A stretch of 41,652 nucleotides of DNA from Candidatus Bathyarchaeota archaeon (GCA_017883615.1 JADGNF010000028.1:1-41652), one strand, 5' to 3'. Numbered from the stretch's first letter, positions 16,118 to 24,901 are shown. Made by a program: numbers and translations. The notes: generated by a model not told the origin, from the letters alone.

Positions 16118-16409
16118 CCTACCCTGTAGGTTTCTGCATCGAGTCACTATTAGGAGTCAAACATGTTCGTGAACACTGGTTTCAAACCTTGCAGTTGCAT
16201 TTTCGCCTACCCCCCTCCCATTTTCTGCATGCATCAAATATTAGGCACCAAACATGATCGCGTTTATTGTTTGATGACGTTTGCTCTGCAGCAACCTACC
16301 CCCCTCTATTTATAGCCTAAACCAAAAGAAGAAAACCCAAGAAACTGACTTACCGAGACCTGTTGAGCGCGAAGCCTACCCCCCCCTTATTTTAAGACGC
16401 AAAACATTC
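16118..16409. repeat. Four degenerate tandem repeats of 80-89 bases with a C-run box
   Basis: CCTACCC(C)n boxes start at 16118, 16206, 16295 and 16375, giving spacings of 88, 89 and 80. Copies 1 and 2 also share TTCTGCAT and then TATTAGG...CAAACATG at the same offset; copies 3 and 4 keep weaker versions (TATAGCCTAAACC, TTTAAGACGCAAAACAT). On the minus strand the box reads GGGGGGTAGG. No coding frame spans the repeats. Function unknown. Confidence 0.6.
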
Positions 16410-16528
16410 CAAGCAGCGGCAGGCAAAGTCAATCTTCTGACCGCCGCTCATCCTTACCTTTTTTCCAAAACGCCAATAACCTGAAAAACTGCCAACAGCG
16501 GCCCCTACTTTTTTGGCAGAATTGAAAC

Positions 16529-16687
16529 GCCGAACCGACACAAAGCCCCACGGCAACACCAACAATAACACCAACCACAACTACACCTAACACCGAAACC
16601 CCAGCCACAACAGTTGCCATCGTAATCGCAGTAGTCATCATAACAATCATCGCCCTCGTTACATTCGTCGTCATCAAAAGAAAATAG
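16529..16687 (+). pseudogene. Orphan stalk and membrane anchor of a lost surface protein
   Basis: The plus frame encodes about 50 residues: a Thr/Pro-rich stalk (TQSPTATPTITPTTTTPNT), then one hydrophobic helix (VAIVIAVVIITIIALVTFVV) and IKRK before a TAG. This is the standard C-terminal end of archaeal cell-surface proteins. It is preceded by an in-frame TGA, has no start codon, and no body is found upstream in any frame. It therefore looks like the 3' remnant of a deleted or decayed gene. Confidence 0.65.
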
Positions 16688-16743
16688 ATGCCGACAAACG
16701 GGAAACTGGTGAAAGCAGTCTGCCCCAGCAACTTCTCATTTTT

Positions 16744-17331
16744 TTAGGTTAATTGCCACCCTTTTGGGAACGAAACAGGTTTCAGGCAGGTGGGGCAAAC
16801 GACGGATTCGCCCTGCAGAAGTACATTGTGTAGGTTGTATTTAGCGCCGCAAAGTTTGTTTGGGCAGAAGAACCGCCTTGCGGGACTGTAGCCGAACTCG
16901 AATTTTGCGCCTTCATTGTAGCTGCGAAGAACTTTGGCTTCATATCCGTTGGCTTTTGTTTCAATGCCCAAAGAGTAGTTGTTGAGGAAAAGAACGGAGA
17001 AGTTTATGGCTACTTTGTTATCGCAGATTACCCAGACGTCAAGGTTCAAAGTGGCTGCAATACCTAACTCGTAATTGAGCCAGCCTTGAATGTTGCTCCA
17101 TTCCGCGCCGTCCTTCTTCTTTGCCTCCACCAACTGGGGACCCACAAGAAGAAACATAGCCTTCGAAGCCGCCAACGCATCACGCATGGTCTGCCAGACA
17201 GGCGGGGTTTTCTGCGCTTCAAACTCCTGCAAGTAAAGGGTGACGACTTCCTTTTTGGCGACCGTCTCGAAGTGTTTGAGGGTTTCTTTATCCTGACGAG
17301 TTAAAGCGACGAAGATTTGGGCGTTGGGCAT
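16744..17331 (-). CDS. TIR-like domain with C-terminal zinc ribbon
   Basis: The N-terminal 130 residues follow the TIR pattern: a first strand AQIFVALTRQDKE, W-x-x-M-x-D-A-L-x-x-S, the strand AMFLLVGPQLVE, then GWLNYELGIA, which places Glu 91 (numbered from the GTG) where TIR NADases have their catalytic acid. Strand DVWVICD follows. Residues 157-190 form a zinc ribbon (CPNKLC...CPTC). TIR domains bind or cleave NAD in defence and signalling; that activity is inferred here. ATG 17331 is preferred; a GTG at 17340 overlaps the stop of the broken cbiM and its ribosome site is too close. Confidence 0.65.
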   Translation of the reverse strand: MPNAQIFVALTRQDKETLKHFETVAKKEVVTLYLQEFEAQKTPPVWQTMRDALAASKAMFLLVGPQLVEAKKKDGAEWSNIQGWLNYELGIAATLNLDVWVICDNKVAINFSVLFLNNYSLGIETKANGYEAKVLRSYNEGAKFEFGYSPARRFFCPNKLCGAKYNLHNVLLQGESVVCPTCLKPVSFPKGWQLT

Positions 17332-17336
17332 GAAAT

Positions 17337-18062
17337 TCACTTTCCTTGATTAACGTTGTTTTGTATGCTTAAAATGGTTCCCACATTTTGCGGGTTATTG
17401 GGTTTGTTTCGGTTCCGCAACCTGTCTAAGCCATGGAGGTTTAGCGTTTTGATATGGGAAAGCGGCACAATCAAGACAGCCGCGATGATACCTTCGATTA
17501 GTCCCGTTGGAACGTACCAGATAAGCATTGTTGGTACGGTTACGGTTATGCCTCCGAGGTTCCCTGCTAAGGGGGCAATGCTGGTTTCGATACCCACCGC
17601 CAACGCCGTGCAGACGTTTGATACCCAAGATGCCACAAACACGCTTGCCGCCAACCGCCGATCACTAAAGTTTTCGCCTGCTAAGGATTTGACTACGAAG
17701 AAACTTGGGGCTCCGATGATTACCATGTTGAAGATGTTGGCGCCGAAGCTGCTTATGCCGCCGTCGCCTATGGAGGCTTGGAGAATTAGGGTTAGGGTCA
17801 TGCTGATTATAGCAACGAAGGGACCCAAAACCATCGAAACGATGGTGCCGCCCAAGAAGTGCCAGGTGCTGGCCCCGCTTGCCACCGGAAACTCTACCAG
17901 CTGGATAACGAAAACAAGGGCACTGACTATGGCTATGAGCGGGATTATTTAGCAATTGAGGGTTCTTTTGGTGCCTCGCCAAGCCCACGCCAGGAACAGC
18001 AATGCAACTATGTACATTGTGATGCAGACGTAGGGGTTTAGGATTCCGTCAGGTATGTGTAT
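17337..18062 (-). pseudogene. cbiM: Disrupted cbiM: cobalt/nickel ECF-type transporter S component
   Basis: One frame encodes a full CbiM-like membrane protein of about 220 residues: HIPDGILNPYV at the start, then VEFPVASGASTWHFLGGTIVSMVLGP and the later hydrophobic helices. It has two lesions. The first codon, where CbiM has its metal-binding Met-His N-terminus, is ATA (18060-18062) with no ATG, GTG or TTG upstream before a stop. An in-frame TAA lies at 17949-17951, after TLNC. The part after the stop can still be read from 17885 as 182 residues. No cbiQ or cbiO gene is nearby. Otherwise the frame is intact, so the lesions are recent or are sequence errors. Confidence 0.8.
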
Positions 18063-18177
18063 CCTGTTAGCCTTCTCAAACGCGGTAACACGAAATTAAC
18101 AAAACGTGCGCGGCAGACGCTTTTATGCTTTTACAAAAAACTCAAAAAAGTTCAAGGAAAGGAAAAGGAAGGTTGGT

Positions 18178-18978
18178 TTAGTAGGCGTATACTCTGCCGT
18201 AGGGTCGGTGTGAGTAGGGTACGATTTTGACGAATTTGCCCTTCATGATTGCGTCCATGTCGGCGTTGAAGTGGTCGCAGTACTCTTTGACTAGGCTTTT
18301 TATTTGTTCGAGGTCTGCTTCGTTGACGTCCATGACTTTGACTTCTTTGCCCAGATTGCCGATTTCGCCTCTGACGTAGATTATGCCTGCGTGCATGCCT
18401 GTGCCCACGAACCGCGCCTTGTGCCCTTCGCCTTCCTTGAGCGTTAAGCCCAAAACGACGAGAATGCCGCCTGCCATGTATTCGCCCAGAAAGTCCTCTG
18501 CCGTGCCGCCGACCACCATGTAAGGCTTGTCATTCACATATTCTTTCATGTGTATGCCCACGCGATAGCCGACGTCGTCGCGGATGAACATCTTGCCGCC
18601 ACGCATACCGTAACCTGTGATGTCGCCTGCCCTGCCGTGGATAACGATTTGCCCATCATTCATCGTGTTGCCCGTGCAGTCCTGCGCGTTCCCGTGAACC
18701 TCAATACTGGGGCCATCCATGAAAGCCGCCAAATCGTTCCCAGGTGTACCGTAAATGTCGATTTTCAGCTTCGTCTTCAGGTCAGTGCCGATGTATCGTT
18801 GCCCGTAAATGTTGCTCAATTCCACTTTTGCTACGCCGTTGCTGTCAAGTTCACGGAGTAGGATATTGAGTTCTTTGTAGTGAACGTCTTGCGCGTTAAT
18901 TTTCCAGATGCCTTTTTCGTTTTTGGCGAAGGATTGGAATTTCTCACTAATTATTGCGGTCTTTTGTTTCGTTGCCAT
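18178..18978 (-). CDS. Glutamate synthase alpha-subunit C-terminal (GXGXG) domain, separate gene
   Basis: A 266-residue right-handed beta-helix domain that in bacterial GltB closes the glutamate synthase large subunit. The Gly-rich turns recur regularly (DGQIVIHGRAGDITGYGMRGG, YMVVGGTAEDFLGEYMAGG, GTGMHAGIIYVRG). In this archaeal-type arrangement each GltB domain is its own gene. ATG 18978 is preferred over GTG 18987 because GGGTGA precedes it. It is the last gene of the operon, overlapping the previous gene's stop region. Confidence 0.9.
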   Translation of the reverse strand: MATKQKTAIISEKFQSFAKNEKGIWKINAQDVHYKELNILLRELDSNGVAKVELSNIYGQRYIGTDLKTKLKIDIYGTPGNDLAAFMDGPSIEVHGNAQDCTGNTMNDGQIVIHGRAGDITGYGMRGGKMFIRDDVGYRVGIHMKEYVNDKPYMVVGGTAEDFLGEYMAGGILVVLGLTLKEGEGHKARFVGTGMHAGIIYVRGEIGNLGKEVKVMDVNEADLEQIKSLVKEYCDHFNADMDAIMKGKFVKIVPYSHRPYGRVYAY

Positions 18979-18979
18979 G

Positions 18980-20491
18980 TTAGTCACCCGCCATTTTTAT
19001 TCCTAAGATTCGTAGTTCTGTATCCGTTAAGCCGACCCCGCGTAGGTGAAGTCGGTTGCCGCGGAGGCTTTCTATGGCGTTTATACCCATGCCGCCCATC
19101 ATGTCTTTGATTTCCATGCTCCAGCCCCTTAGCAAGTTCACGAGGCGTTCGGAGGCGATGTCGGGGTTGACACGTTTGCCAATCCATGGGTCGGGTGTGG
19201 CGATGCCCCAGGGGCATTTACCCGTGTAGCATTTCTGGCAGACCGTGCAGCCCATGGATATGAGTGCTGCGGTTGCGATGTAAACGGCGTCGGCACCAAG
19301 TGCGATGGCTTTGAATATGTCGCCGCTGCTTCGGAATCCACCTGCCACCACGATTGAGGCGCGGTTGCGGATGCCTTCGTCTCGGAGGCGTTGGTCTACG
19401 CTGGAGAGGGCGAGTTCGATGGGTATGCCTACGTTGTCTCGGATGACTTTGGGGGCTGCGCCTGTGGAGCCGCGTACGCCGTCGATGGCTACGATGTCGG
19501 CGCCTGCTCGGACTATGCCGCTTGCGATGGCTGCTACGTTGTGAACTGCTGCAATCTTCACGGAAATGGGTTTCTCATAGTTTGTTGCTTCTTTCAAAGC
19601 GTAGATTAGTTGACGCAGATCTTCGATGCTGTAGATATCATGCTGCGGCGCTGGAGAAAGCGCGTCGGTACCAACTGGAATCATGCGGGTGCGTGCGATG
19701 TCTTCAGTGACCTTTTCACCGGGGAGGTGCCCACCTATGCCGGGTTTGGCACCTTGACCGATTTTTATTTCTACGGCTGCACCTGCGTGCAGGTACTTGG
19801 AGTGGACACCAAATCTACCTGAAGCCACTTGAACGATTGTGTGTTCACCGTATTTGTAGAGGCTGGGGTCTAAACCGCCTTCGCCCGTGTTAAAGTACGT
19901 GCCCGCTTTGGTGGCTGCGCGTGCGAGGGATTGGTGGACGTTGAGGCTGATGGCGCCGTAGCTCATGGCAGAGAACATAATTGGGGTTTCCAAGGTCAAT
20001 TGGGGAGTTAGTTGGGTTTTGATGTCTATGTCGCCGTTTTTGTGCTTCAAGTCAACCGCGTCTGGCTTCGCGCCCAAGTATGTGCGGATTTCCATGGGTT
20101 CTCGTAACGGGTCAATGGAGGGGTTTGTGACTTGGCTAGCGTTCACCAGTATCCGGTCCCAGTAGCTTAGTCCGGGTCTGTCACATCCCATACCTGTCAG
20201 GAGAACACCACCGGTTTCGGCTTGCTTTTTGATGTCTCGGATAACATCGGGAGTCATGTTGGAGTTGTCACGGTTGCTACTTGGGTTCTTCTTGATGGAT
20301 ATCGCGTGGGTGGGGCAGAAGGTAACGCATCGTTGGCAGTTCACGCAGTTCTCGTCTTTGCTGCATATAACGTCGTCTTCGGCATCGTAGCTATGGGTAT
20401 CATACGTGCATTGGTTGACGCAGACTTTGCACCTAATGCATTTGTCCTGGTCGCGTTCCACGATATATTCGGGTTGTATGTAAGTTTTCAT
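18980..20491 (-). CDS. Glutamate synthase FMN-barrel subunit with N-terminal ferredoxin domain
   Basis: The central synthase domain, which reduces 2-iminoglutarate on FMN to make glutamate. The first 65 residues hold two ferredoxin motifs (Cys 18/21/24/28 and 49/52/55/59). The TIM barrel follows, with KIGQGAKPGIGGHLPG (243-258), DGVRGSTGAAP (about 337) and the Fe-S Cys group MGCTVCQKCYTGKC (415-426). At 503 residues it is typical of archaeal-type GltB. ATG 20491 overlaps the amidotransferase stop (TAATG). Confidence 0.95.
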   Translation of the reverse strand: MKTYIQPEYIVERDQDKCIRCKVCVNQCTYDTHSYDAEDDVICSKDENCVNCQRCVTFCPTHAISIKKNPSSNRDNSNMTPDVIRDIKKQAETGGVLLTGMGCDRPGLSYWDRILVNASQVTNPSIDPLREPMEIRTYLGAKPDAVDLKHKNGDIDIKTQLTPQLTLETPIMFSAMSYGAISLNVHQSLARAATKAGTYFNTGEGGLDPSLYKYGEHTIVQVASGRFGVHSKYLHAGAAVEIKIGQGAKPGIGGHLPGEKVTEDIARTRMIPVGTDALSPAPQHDIYSIEDLRQLIYALKEATNYEKPISVKIAAVHNVAAIASGIVRAGADIVAIDGVRGSTGAAPKVIRDNVGIPIELALSSVDQRLRDEGIRNRASIVVAGGFRSSGDIFKAIALGADAVYIATAALISMGCTVCQKCYTGKCPWGIATPDPWIGKRVNPDIASERLVNLLRGWSMEIKDMMGGMGINAIESLRGNRLHLRGVGLTDTELRILGIKMAGD

Positions 20492-21621
20492 TACGCTTTA
20501 ACCTCCGTTGGGGCTACTGTTTTCTTGCTGCGAACTCTGCCGATAAGCGGTTCCCCGCCGCGTGCGGTCCACAGCTTATCCAGCATAGGTGAAACTAAGC
20601 GGATTGAGGCTTCTTCGCTGGAGAGATAGAGCATGTCGCCGCGGGTGGCTGCAATCATCGGGCGTAGCTTGATGCGATCCGTTAAGCCAATCATTTCGCC
20701 ATGGTGGGCGATTATGACGCTGAAAGGTCCGTTCATCAAGAGGCTCCCGTAGGTTTGGCGCAATGTTTTGAGCGCGAGTCTCTTTTTGGGTTCCATCTGG
20801 TCAATTTCCGACCAGAACGGCGCTGCCAAAATCTGCGACACAATTTCTATTGGAAGCTGCTCTTTGCGCATGAGCAAATCCACCGCGTATGCGAGGACTT
20901 CAGTGTCGGTTTGCAGAGTGCATTTGTAGCCGTACATTTCGAGGTAGCGACGATTGATACCGTAGCTGGATAGTTCGCCGTTGTGGACGACGGTCCAGTC
21001 TAGGATGTTGAATGGGTGCGCGCCACCCCACCAGCCCGGAGTGTTTGTTGGGAACCGTCCGTGGACACTCCACAAGTAACCCTGATAATCTTCCAAGCAG
21101 AAGAAATCCGCTATGTCTTCGGGGAACCCGACGCCTTTGAATACGCCCATGTCTTTGCCGCTGCTAAACAAGAACGCTTGACCCGTTTCGGTGTTGATGC
21201 GCATGACAGCCTCGATTATGCAGTCGTCTTCGGTTTGGGTTTTGGGTCGGTTCTTTTTAGGCTCCACAAAGTACCGCCACAGAAGCGGTGGATTGATGAC
21301 GTTGGCGGGTTTAGTTTGCATTTCCTCGTCAAATATGATGTTGAAGTTTGAAGCCAAGATGTGGTCGGTTTTTTCTTTCGCGTCTTTGCTCAGGTACATG
21401 ATGTGCAGGGCGTAGTAGTCTTTGAATTGGGGGTAGATGCCGTAGACTGCGAAGCCGCCGCCTAAGCCGTTGCTGCGTTCATGCATGTTGGTGATGGCAC
21501 GGACGGGGTCTTTGGAGCCGAACCGTTTGCCTTCCAGGTTCATCATGCCAAATATGCTGCAGCCTGCGAAGTCTTTGTCGTTGCCGAATGGGTTTATGAT
21601 TTTTAGGTCTTGTTGATTCAT
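20491..21621 (-). CDS. Glutamate synthase class II glutamine amidotransferase subunit
   Basis: An Ntn-hydrolase that frees ammonia from glutamine for the synthase subunit. Cys 21 in AGCSIFGMM is the likely nucleophile, exposed by removal of a 20-residue propeptide. Other class II motifs are HGRFPTNT (Arg 189), VVHNGELS (Asn 214, Gly 215) and QTDTEVLAY (Asp 239). At 376 residues it matches archaeal stand-alone GltB amidotransferase domains. Two bases separate it from the flavoprotein gene. Confidence 0.92.
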   Translation of the reverse strand: MNQQDLKIINPFGNDKDFAGCSIFGMMNLEGKRFGSKDPVRAITNMHERSNGLGGGFAVYGIYPQFKDYYALHIMYLSKDAKEKTDHILASNFNIIFDEEMQTKPANVINPPLLWRYFVEPKKNRPKTQTEDDCIIEAVMRINTETGQAFLFSSGKDMGVFKGVGFPEDIADFFCLEDYQGYLWSVHGRFPTNTPGWWGGAHPFNILDWTVVHNGELSSYGINRRYLEMYGYKCTLQTDTEVLAYAVDLLMRKEQLPIEIVSQILAAPFWSEIDQMEPKKRLALKTLRQTYGSLLMNGPFSVIIAHHGEMIGLTDRIKLRPMIAATRGDMLYLSSEEASIRLVSPMLDKLWTARGGEPLIGRVRSKKTVAPTEVKA

Positions 21622-21623
21622 CT

Positions 21624-22904
21624 TTATTCCTCCAGACTCATGGTCTTACGTAGACTCATGGGGAGCGCTGCGAGCCCAAAATCGTCTGCTAGGAGCGCGG
21701 CTTTGAACTCTTTCACGTTGACCTTGTTTTTCATGAGGTAGAATAGGATGCCGGCGCGTTCGATATCGCCAAGGAAAGTCATGCCCACGATGACGCCGTC
21801 TTTGAGGACCAGCTTCTTGTAGACGCCTTTTGCTTTGTCTTCTTTGACTATGATTTCGAGTGTGGGGTCAGGTTTGGGGTTCGCCATGCCGATCGAAACG
21901 ATGGGAACGCCGAAGTACTTGAGGCTGCTCATGTTGGTTCCGCCCGCATAATCCGTCTTTTTGCCTGCCATGTTGTAGCCCGCGATTTTGCCCTCCAAAA
22001 CGGCAAGCGGCCAAAGCGGCAGGGTACGATTCTGGTTTAGCACGAAGTCGTAGGTTTCCGCGACATCGCCGCTGGCGTAAACGTCTGGCACGTTGGTTTG
22101 CATCTGGTTATCGACAACTATGCCGCGGTTAATTTTCACGGTTGTACCGACAACAAGTTCGGTGCGTGGGATAACGCCTATGGCTGCGATAACCATGTCA
22201 CAAGGAATCTGGTCACCTTTCGTGAGAACAACACCGCCGACTACACCGTCGTTGCCGGGTTTGCCAACGATTTTCTGGACCGACTGCCCTGTAGCAATGT
22301 TCACGCCAGCTTTGCGCACAACTGCTTCCATGATGTCACTGGCTTTGGCGTCAAGAAGAAGGCTGAGGATTTTGTCCTGCAACTCTACCATCGTAACTTT
22401 TACACCCCGCTTCAGGAGGGCTTCCGTGACGCTGATGCCAATTAAGCCTGCACCGATAACTACCGCATTTTTTGCATTGCCAGAGCTGATTTTGTCGGCT
22501 AGGCGTTCTGCGTCAGCTATGTTAGTGAAGGTGTAGAGACCTTCTTTTTCTTGACCTTCGGTTTTGGGAACAAACGGTTTGCCGCCAGTTGCTAAGAGGA
22601 GCTTTTCGTAAGAGACTTTGCTTCCATCGCCAAGCACAACTTCATGACCTTCAAGGTTAAGGCTAACCGCTTTTTTGCTACAGAGAAGGTTAACGCTGTT
22701 TTTTTGCCAGAACTGGTCGTCGCGGGTCTTCATCTTGGCGAGGTCGGCTTTGCCGCTGACGAAGTCGCTTATCATGGGGCGGCTGTAATGACTGCATTGC
22801 TCCTCGCTGATGACTGTGATTTCGCCGGTTGGGTCTACTTCGCGTATGGCTTCAACTGCGCCTATGCCCGCGGCGCAAGCGCCAATTATGACGTACTTTG
22901 ACAT
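21624..22904 (-). CDS. FAD/NAD(P)H oxidoreductase of the glutamate synthase operon
   Basis: A pyridine nucleotide-disulfide oxidoreductase family flavoprotein. FAD-binding IIGACAAGIGAVEA is at 6-19, NAD(P)-binding VVIGAGLIG at 148-156, and the second FAD motif YASGDVAE at 276-283. There is no redox CxxxxC pair in the FAD domain, so it resembles ferredoxin/rubredoxin reductases. Its place predicts it passes electrons from NAD(P)H to the ferredoxin gene product and on to the synthase, replacing bacterial GltD. The start overlaps the ferredoxin stop (TAATG). Confidence 0.92.
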   Translation of the reverse strand: MSKYVIIGACAAGIGAVEAIREVDPTGEITVISEEQCSHYSRPMISDFVSGKADLAKMKTRDDQFWQKNSVNLLCSKKAVSLNLEGHEVVLGDGSKVSYEKLLLATGGKPFVPKTEGQEKEGLYTFTNIADAERLADKISSGNAKNAVVIGAGLIGISVTEALLKRGVKVTMVELQDKILSLLLDAKASDIMEAVVRKAGVNIATGQSVQKIVGKPGNDGVVGGVVLTKGDQIPCDMVIAAIGVIPRTELVVGTTVKINRGIVVDNQMQTNVPDVYASGDVAETYDFVLNQNRTLPLWPLAVLEGKIAGYNMAGKKTDYAGGTNMSSLKYFGVPIVSIGMANPKPDPTLEIIVKEDKAKGVYKKLVLKDGVIVGMTFLGDIERAGILFYLMKNKVNVKEFKAALLADDFGLAALPMSLRKTMSLEE

Positions 22905-23347
22905 TACGCTTTAACCTCTTTGATTTCTAGAGCGCCGTTTGGGCAGTTGGCGACGCATGAGGGGGTTTCTAATTCGGTGCATTGGTCACATTTCGCGATT
23001 ACGTGGCCTTCTTTGTCGATTTTTATGGCACCGTATGGACAAACCATAACGCATGTCCAACAGCCCATACATTTGTCCTTGTTGTGAGTAACTAAGCCAG
23101 TTTCTTTGTCTTTTTGCATGGCTCCTGTTAGGCATGCCTGAGCACATGGCGCGTCTTCGCAGTGTCGGCACTGAATCGCGAACGAGATGGGTTTGTTCAT
23201 TTCTAAGCGTACGCGGCTGATGGGGCGGGGTTTTTCGCGGTTGTAAGCTTTGACGATGTCTTTGGATTTGCTGTGTTGAGTAGTGCAGTAGACTTCGCAT
23301 AGTCCGCAGCCCATGCAGTGTTCTTGTTTAGCTGTTATTCGTTTCAT
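22904..23347 (-). CDS. Ferredoxin-like protein with four [4Fe-4S] motifs
   Basis: A 147-residue electron carrier of the HycB/CooF type. Cys groups are at 11/14/17/21, 60/63/68/72, 93/96/99/103 and 120/123/131/135. The pairing fits four clusters bound by crossed motifs. First gene of the five-gene glutamate synthase operon and probably the electron wire between the flavoprotein and the FMN subunit. GAGGT precedes the ATG. Confidence 0.93.
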   Translation of the reverse strand: MKRITAKQEHCMGCGLCEVYCTTQHSKSKDIVKAYNREKPRPISRVRLEMNKPISFAIQCRHCEDAPCAQACLTGAMQKDKETGLVTHNKDKCMGCWTCVMVCPYGAIKIDKEGHVIAKCDQCTELETPSCVANCPNGALEIKEVKA

Positions 23348-23624
23348 GATTTTTACCTCGTGTTATTGGTTAGCGTGGACAGGTGAGCATAAGTATGTAA
23401 AGTTCTACGTCTCTTGTGCACAGTACTGAGTTGGTGGTGACTGTTTGCTCAGTGTTTTGTATGGGTGGTTTACATGTGTTTACTGACATCTATGTTCACC
23501 TGTTGTTTGGAAGTGGCAATGTAATAGCACGTATTCTATATAATTGTAGTGAAAATCATTTATGTGTAAGAGAATGAGTTATATAACGTATATGAATCAT
23601 ATATTTGGTAAATGGTGAATAGAG
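23348..23624. promoter_or_regulatory. Divergent control region: glutamate synthase operon and PhoU regulator
   Basis: The minus-strand promoter is probably ATTATATAG (about 23537-23546). The plus-strand TATA is GTTATATAAC (23577-23586), 40 bases before the phoU TTG. ACAGGTGAGCATA (23379-23391) recurs inverted, with one mismatch, at 23491-23503, about 100 bases apart on the operon side of its TATA. This is a candidate paired operator or looping site. Confidence 0.45.
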
Positions 23625-24728
23625 TTGGCTGAAAAAGATTTGGGGTATAGACGCGTCCAATGTACTGGCAGAGGCAGTTTCATCATCTCACTCCCAAAAG
23701 AATGGGTCCAAGATATTGGGTTGAAACGCGGTAGCGAAATCGCTTTTAACCTCGAACCTGACTCCTCGCTGAATCTTATTCCGAGAAAAATACGCGAAAA
23801 AACGGGTGTGGAAGAGGGCAGCAAACTCAAGGAATACTACATCACCGTAGATACCGAAGAAAATCTCCAATCCACCCTGCGACTGCTACAGGCACTCTAC
23901 GTCATCAGCGCTGACGTAATCCGGGTCCACTTCCGAGGCAAAGGCGACATTTCCAAATCCAAAACTGAAATCAAAAACTTCGCCAAGGAATCTTTCTTAG
24001 GAGCCGAAATAATTGACGAAACCAACGATGAAGTAACGTTACAAATTCTTGTGAAACATTCGGAATTTCCCATCGAAAAAGCAGTTCGACGAATGGTAAT
24101 CGTTGCGCTCGCCGCCCACCGCGATGTTATATTAGCGCTTAAAGGGGGAAATAAAGAGCTTTTCCAAAATGTAATCAACGCTGAACATGATGCTAACAGG
24201 TTGGGTCAATATATCGTTCGCCAACTCAAGTTCGGAATTGAGCATAACATGTACCGGGAGCTCGGCTTCAAAACCCCCAAAGAATTCCTGTTGTACCGTA
24301 TCATCGTGAACGACATCAAAGATATCGGCGAAAATGCGATAAACATCATGAACAACCTTGCAAACTTCCAAAAACTCGTTGCTGACCAGTTGTTGTTCCT
24401 GAAAGATCCCATAGACGAAGAAGTTTATTCGCAGATAATCAACTTCAACGCGTTAGCCTACCAGCTATTTGAGGATGCGACCAAAGCCATGTTTAAACGC
24501 GACTACAACGACGCCGAAGCCCTAATTCCAAAGCGGCAGAGTTACGTGAAGCTGGAAAACGAGCTCATCAGACTTATGAGCAGCAAAAAAATGGACCCCA
24601 ACATGTCTGCGATTCTGAGGCTGGTTCTAGACAGCTCAAGACGCATTTTGGACTATGGACAAGACATAGCAGAACTCACCTTGAATCGCACGGTAGAAGA
24701 ACTATGCGCATCATTCGCTGTAAAATGA
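23625..24728 (+). CDS. AbrB-PhoU family regulator
   Basis: A 367-residue protein. Residues about 8-55 form a SpoVT/AbrB DNA-binding barrel (RGSFIISLPKEWVQDIGLKRGSEIAF). Two PhoU three-helix repeats follow (about 115-215 and 220-335), with acidic metal-binding Glu/Asp in the EHDANRLGQYIVRQL type helices. Archaeal proteins with this layout are thought to regulate phosphate uptake. No phosphate transporter is nearby; the only neighbour is the divergent glutamate synthase operon. The start is TTG with GGTGA before it. Confidence 0.9.
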   Translation: MAEKDLGYRRVQCTGRGSFIISLPKEWVQDIGLKRGSEIAFNLEPDSSLNLIPRKIREKTGVEEGSKLKEYYITVDTEENLQSTLRLLQALYVISADVIRVHFRGKGDISKSKTEIKNFAKESFLGAEIIDETNDEVTLQILVKHSEFPIEKAVRRMVIVALAAHRDVILALKGGNKELFQNVINAEHDANRLGQYIVRQLKFGIEHNMYRELGFKTPKEFLLYRIIVNDIKDIGENAINIMNNLANFQKLVADQLLFLKDPIDEEVYSQIINFNALAYQLFEDATKAMFKRDYNDAEALIPKRQSYVKLENELIRLMSSKKMDPNMSAILRLVLDSSRRILDYGQDIAELTLNRTVEELCASFAVK

Positions 24729-24775
24729 CTCAAGCTTAAGCCAACCCTAATCAAGCATGCAACTGAGGCGCCCAA

Positions 24776-24805
24776 TTTTTTTACCCCCACGGCATTTCTT
24801 TTTTT
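24776..24805 (+). terminator. T-tracts after the PhoU gene
   Basis: Two T-runs (24776-24782 and about 24797-24804) follow the stop by 50-75 bases, consistent with archaeal T-rich termination. Confidence 0.4.
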
Positions 24806-24901
24806 GCTAACGGTTGAAGCTGCTTGAAAGAAATCGAACCATGAATTGACCGACTTCTTTATCTATGAATCTAGTTAAGATAGGAGCGAAGGCGAAAAAG
24901 C

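Noticed and set aside
16429-16731. 100-residue minus-strand membrane-like frame
   Set aside because: It mirrors the Thr/Pro stalk and membrane helix of the plus-strand remnant; Val/Ile-rich shadows arise from such codons.
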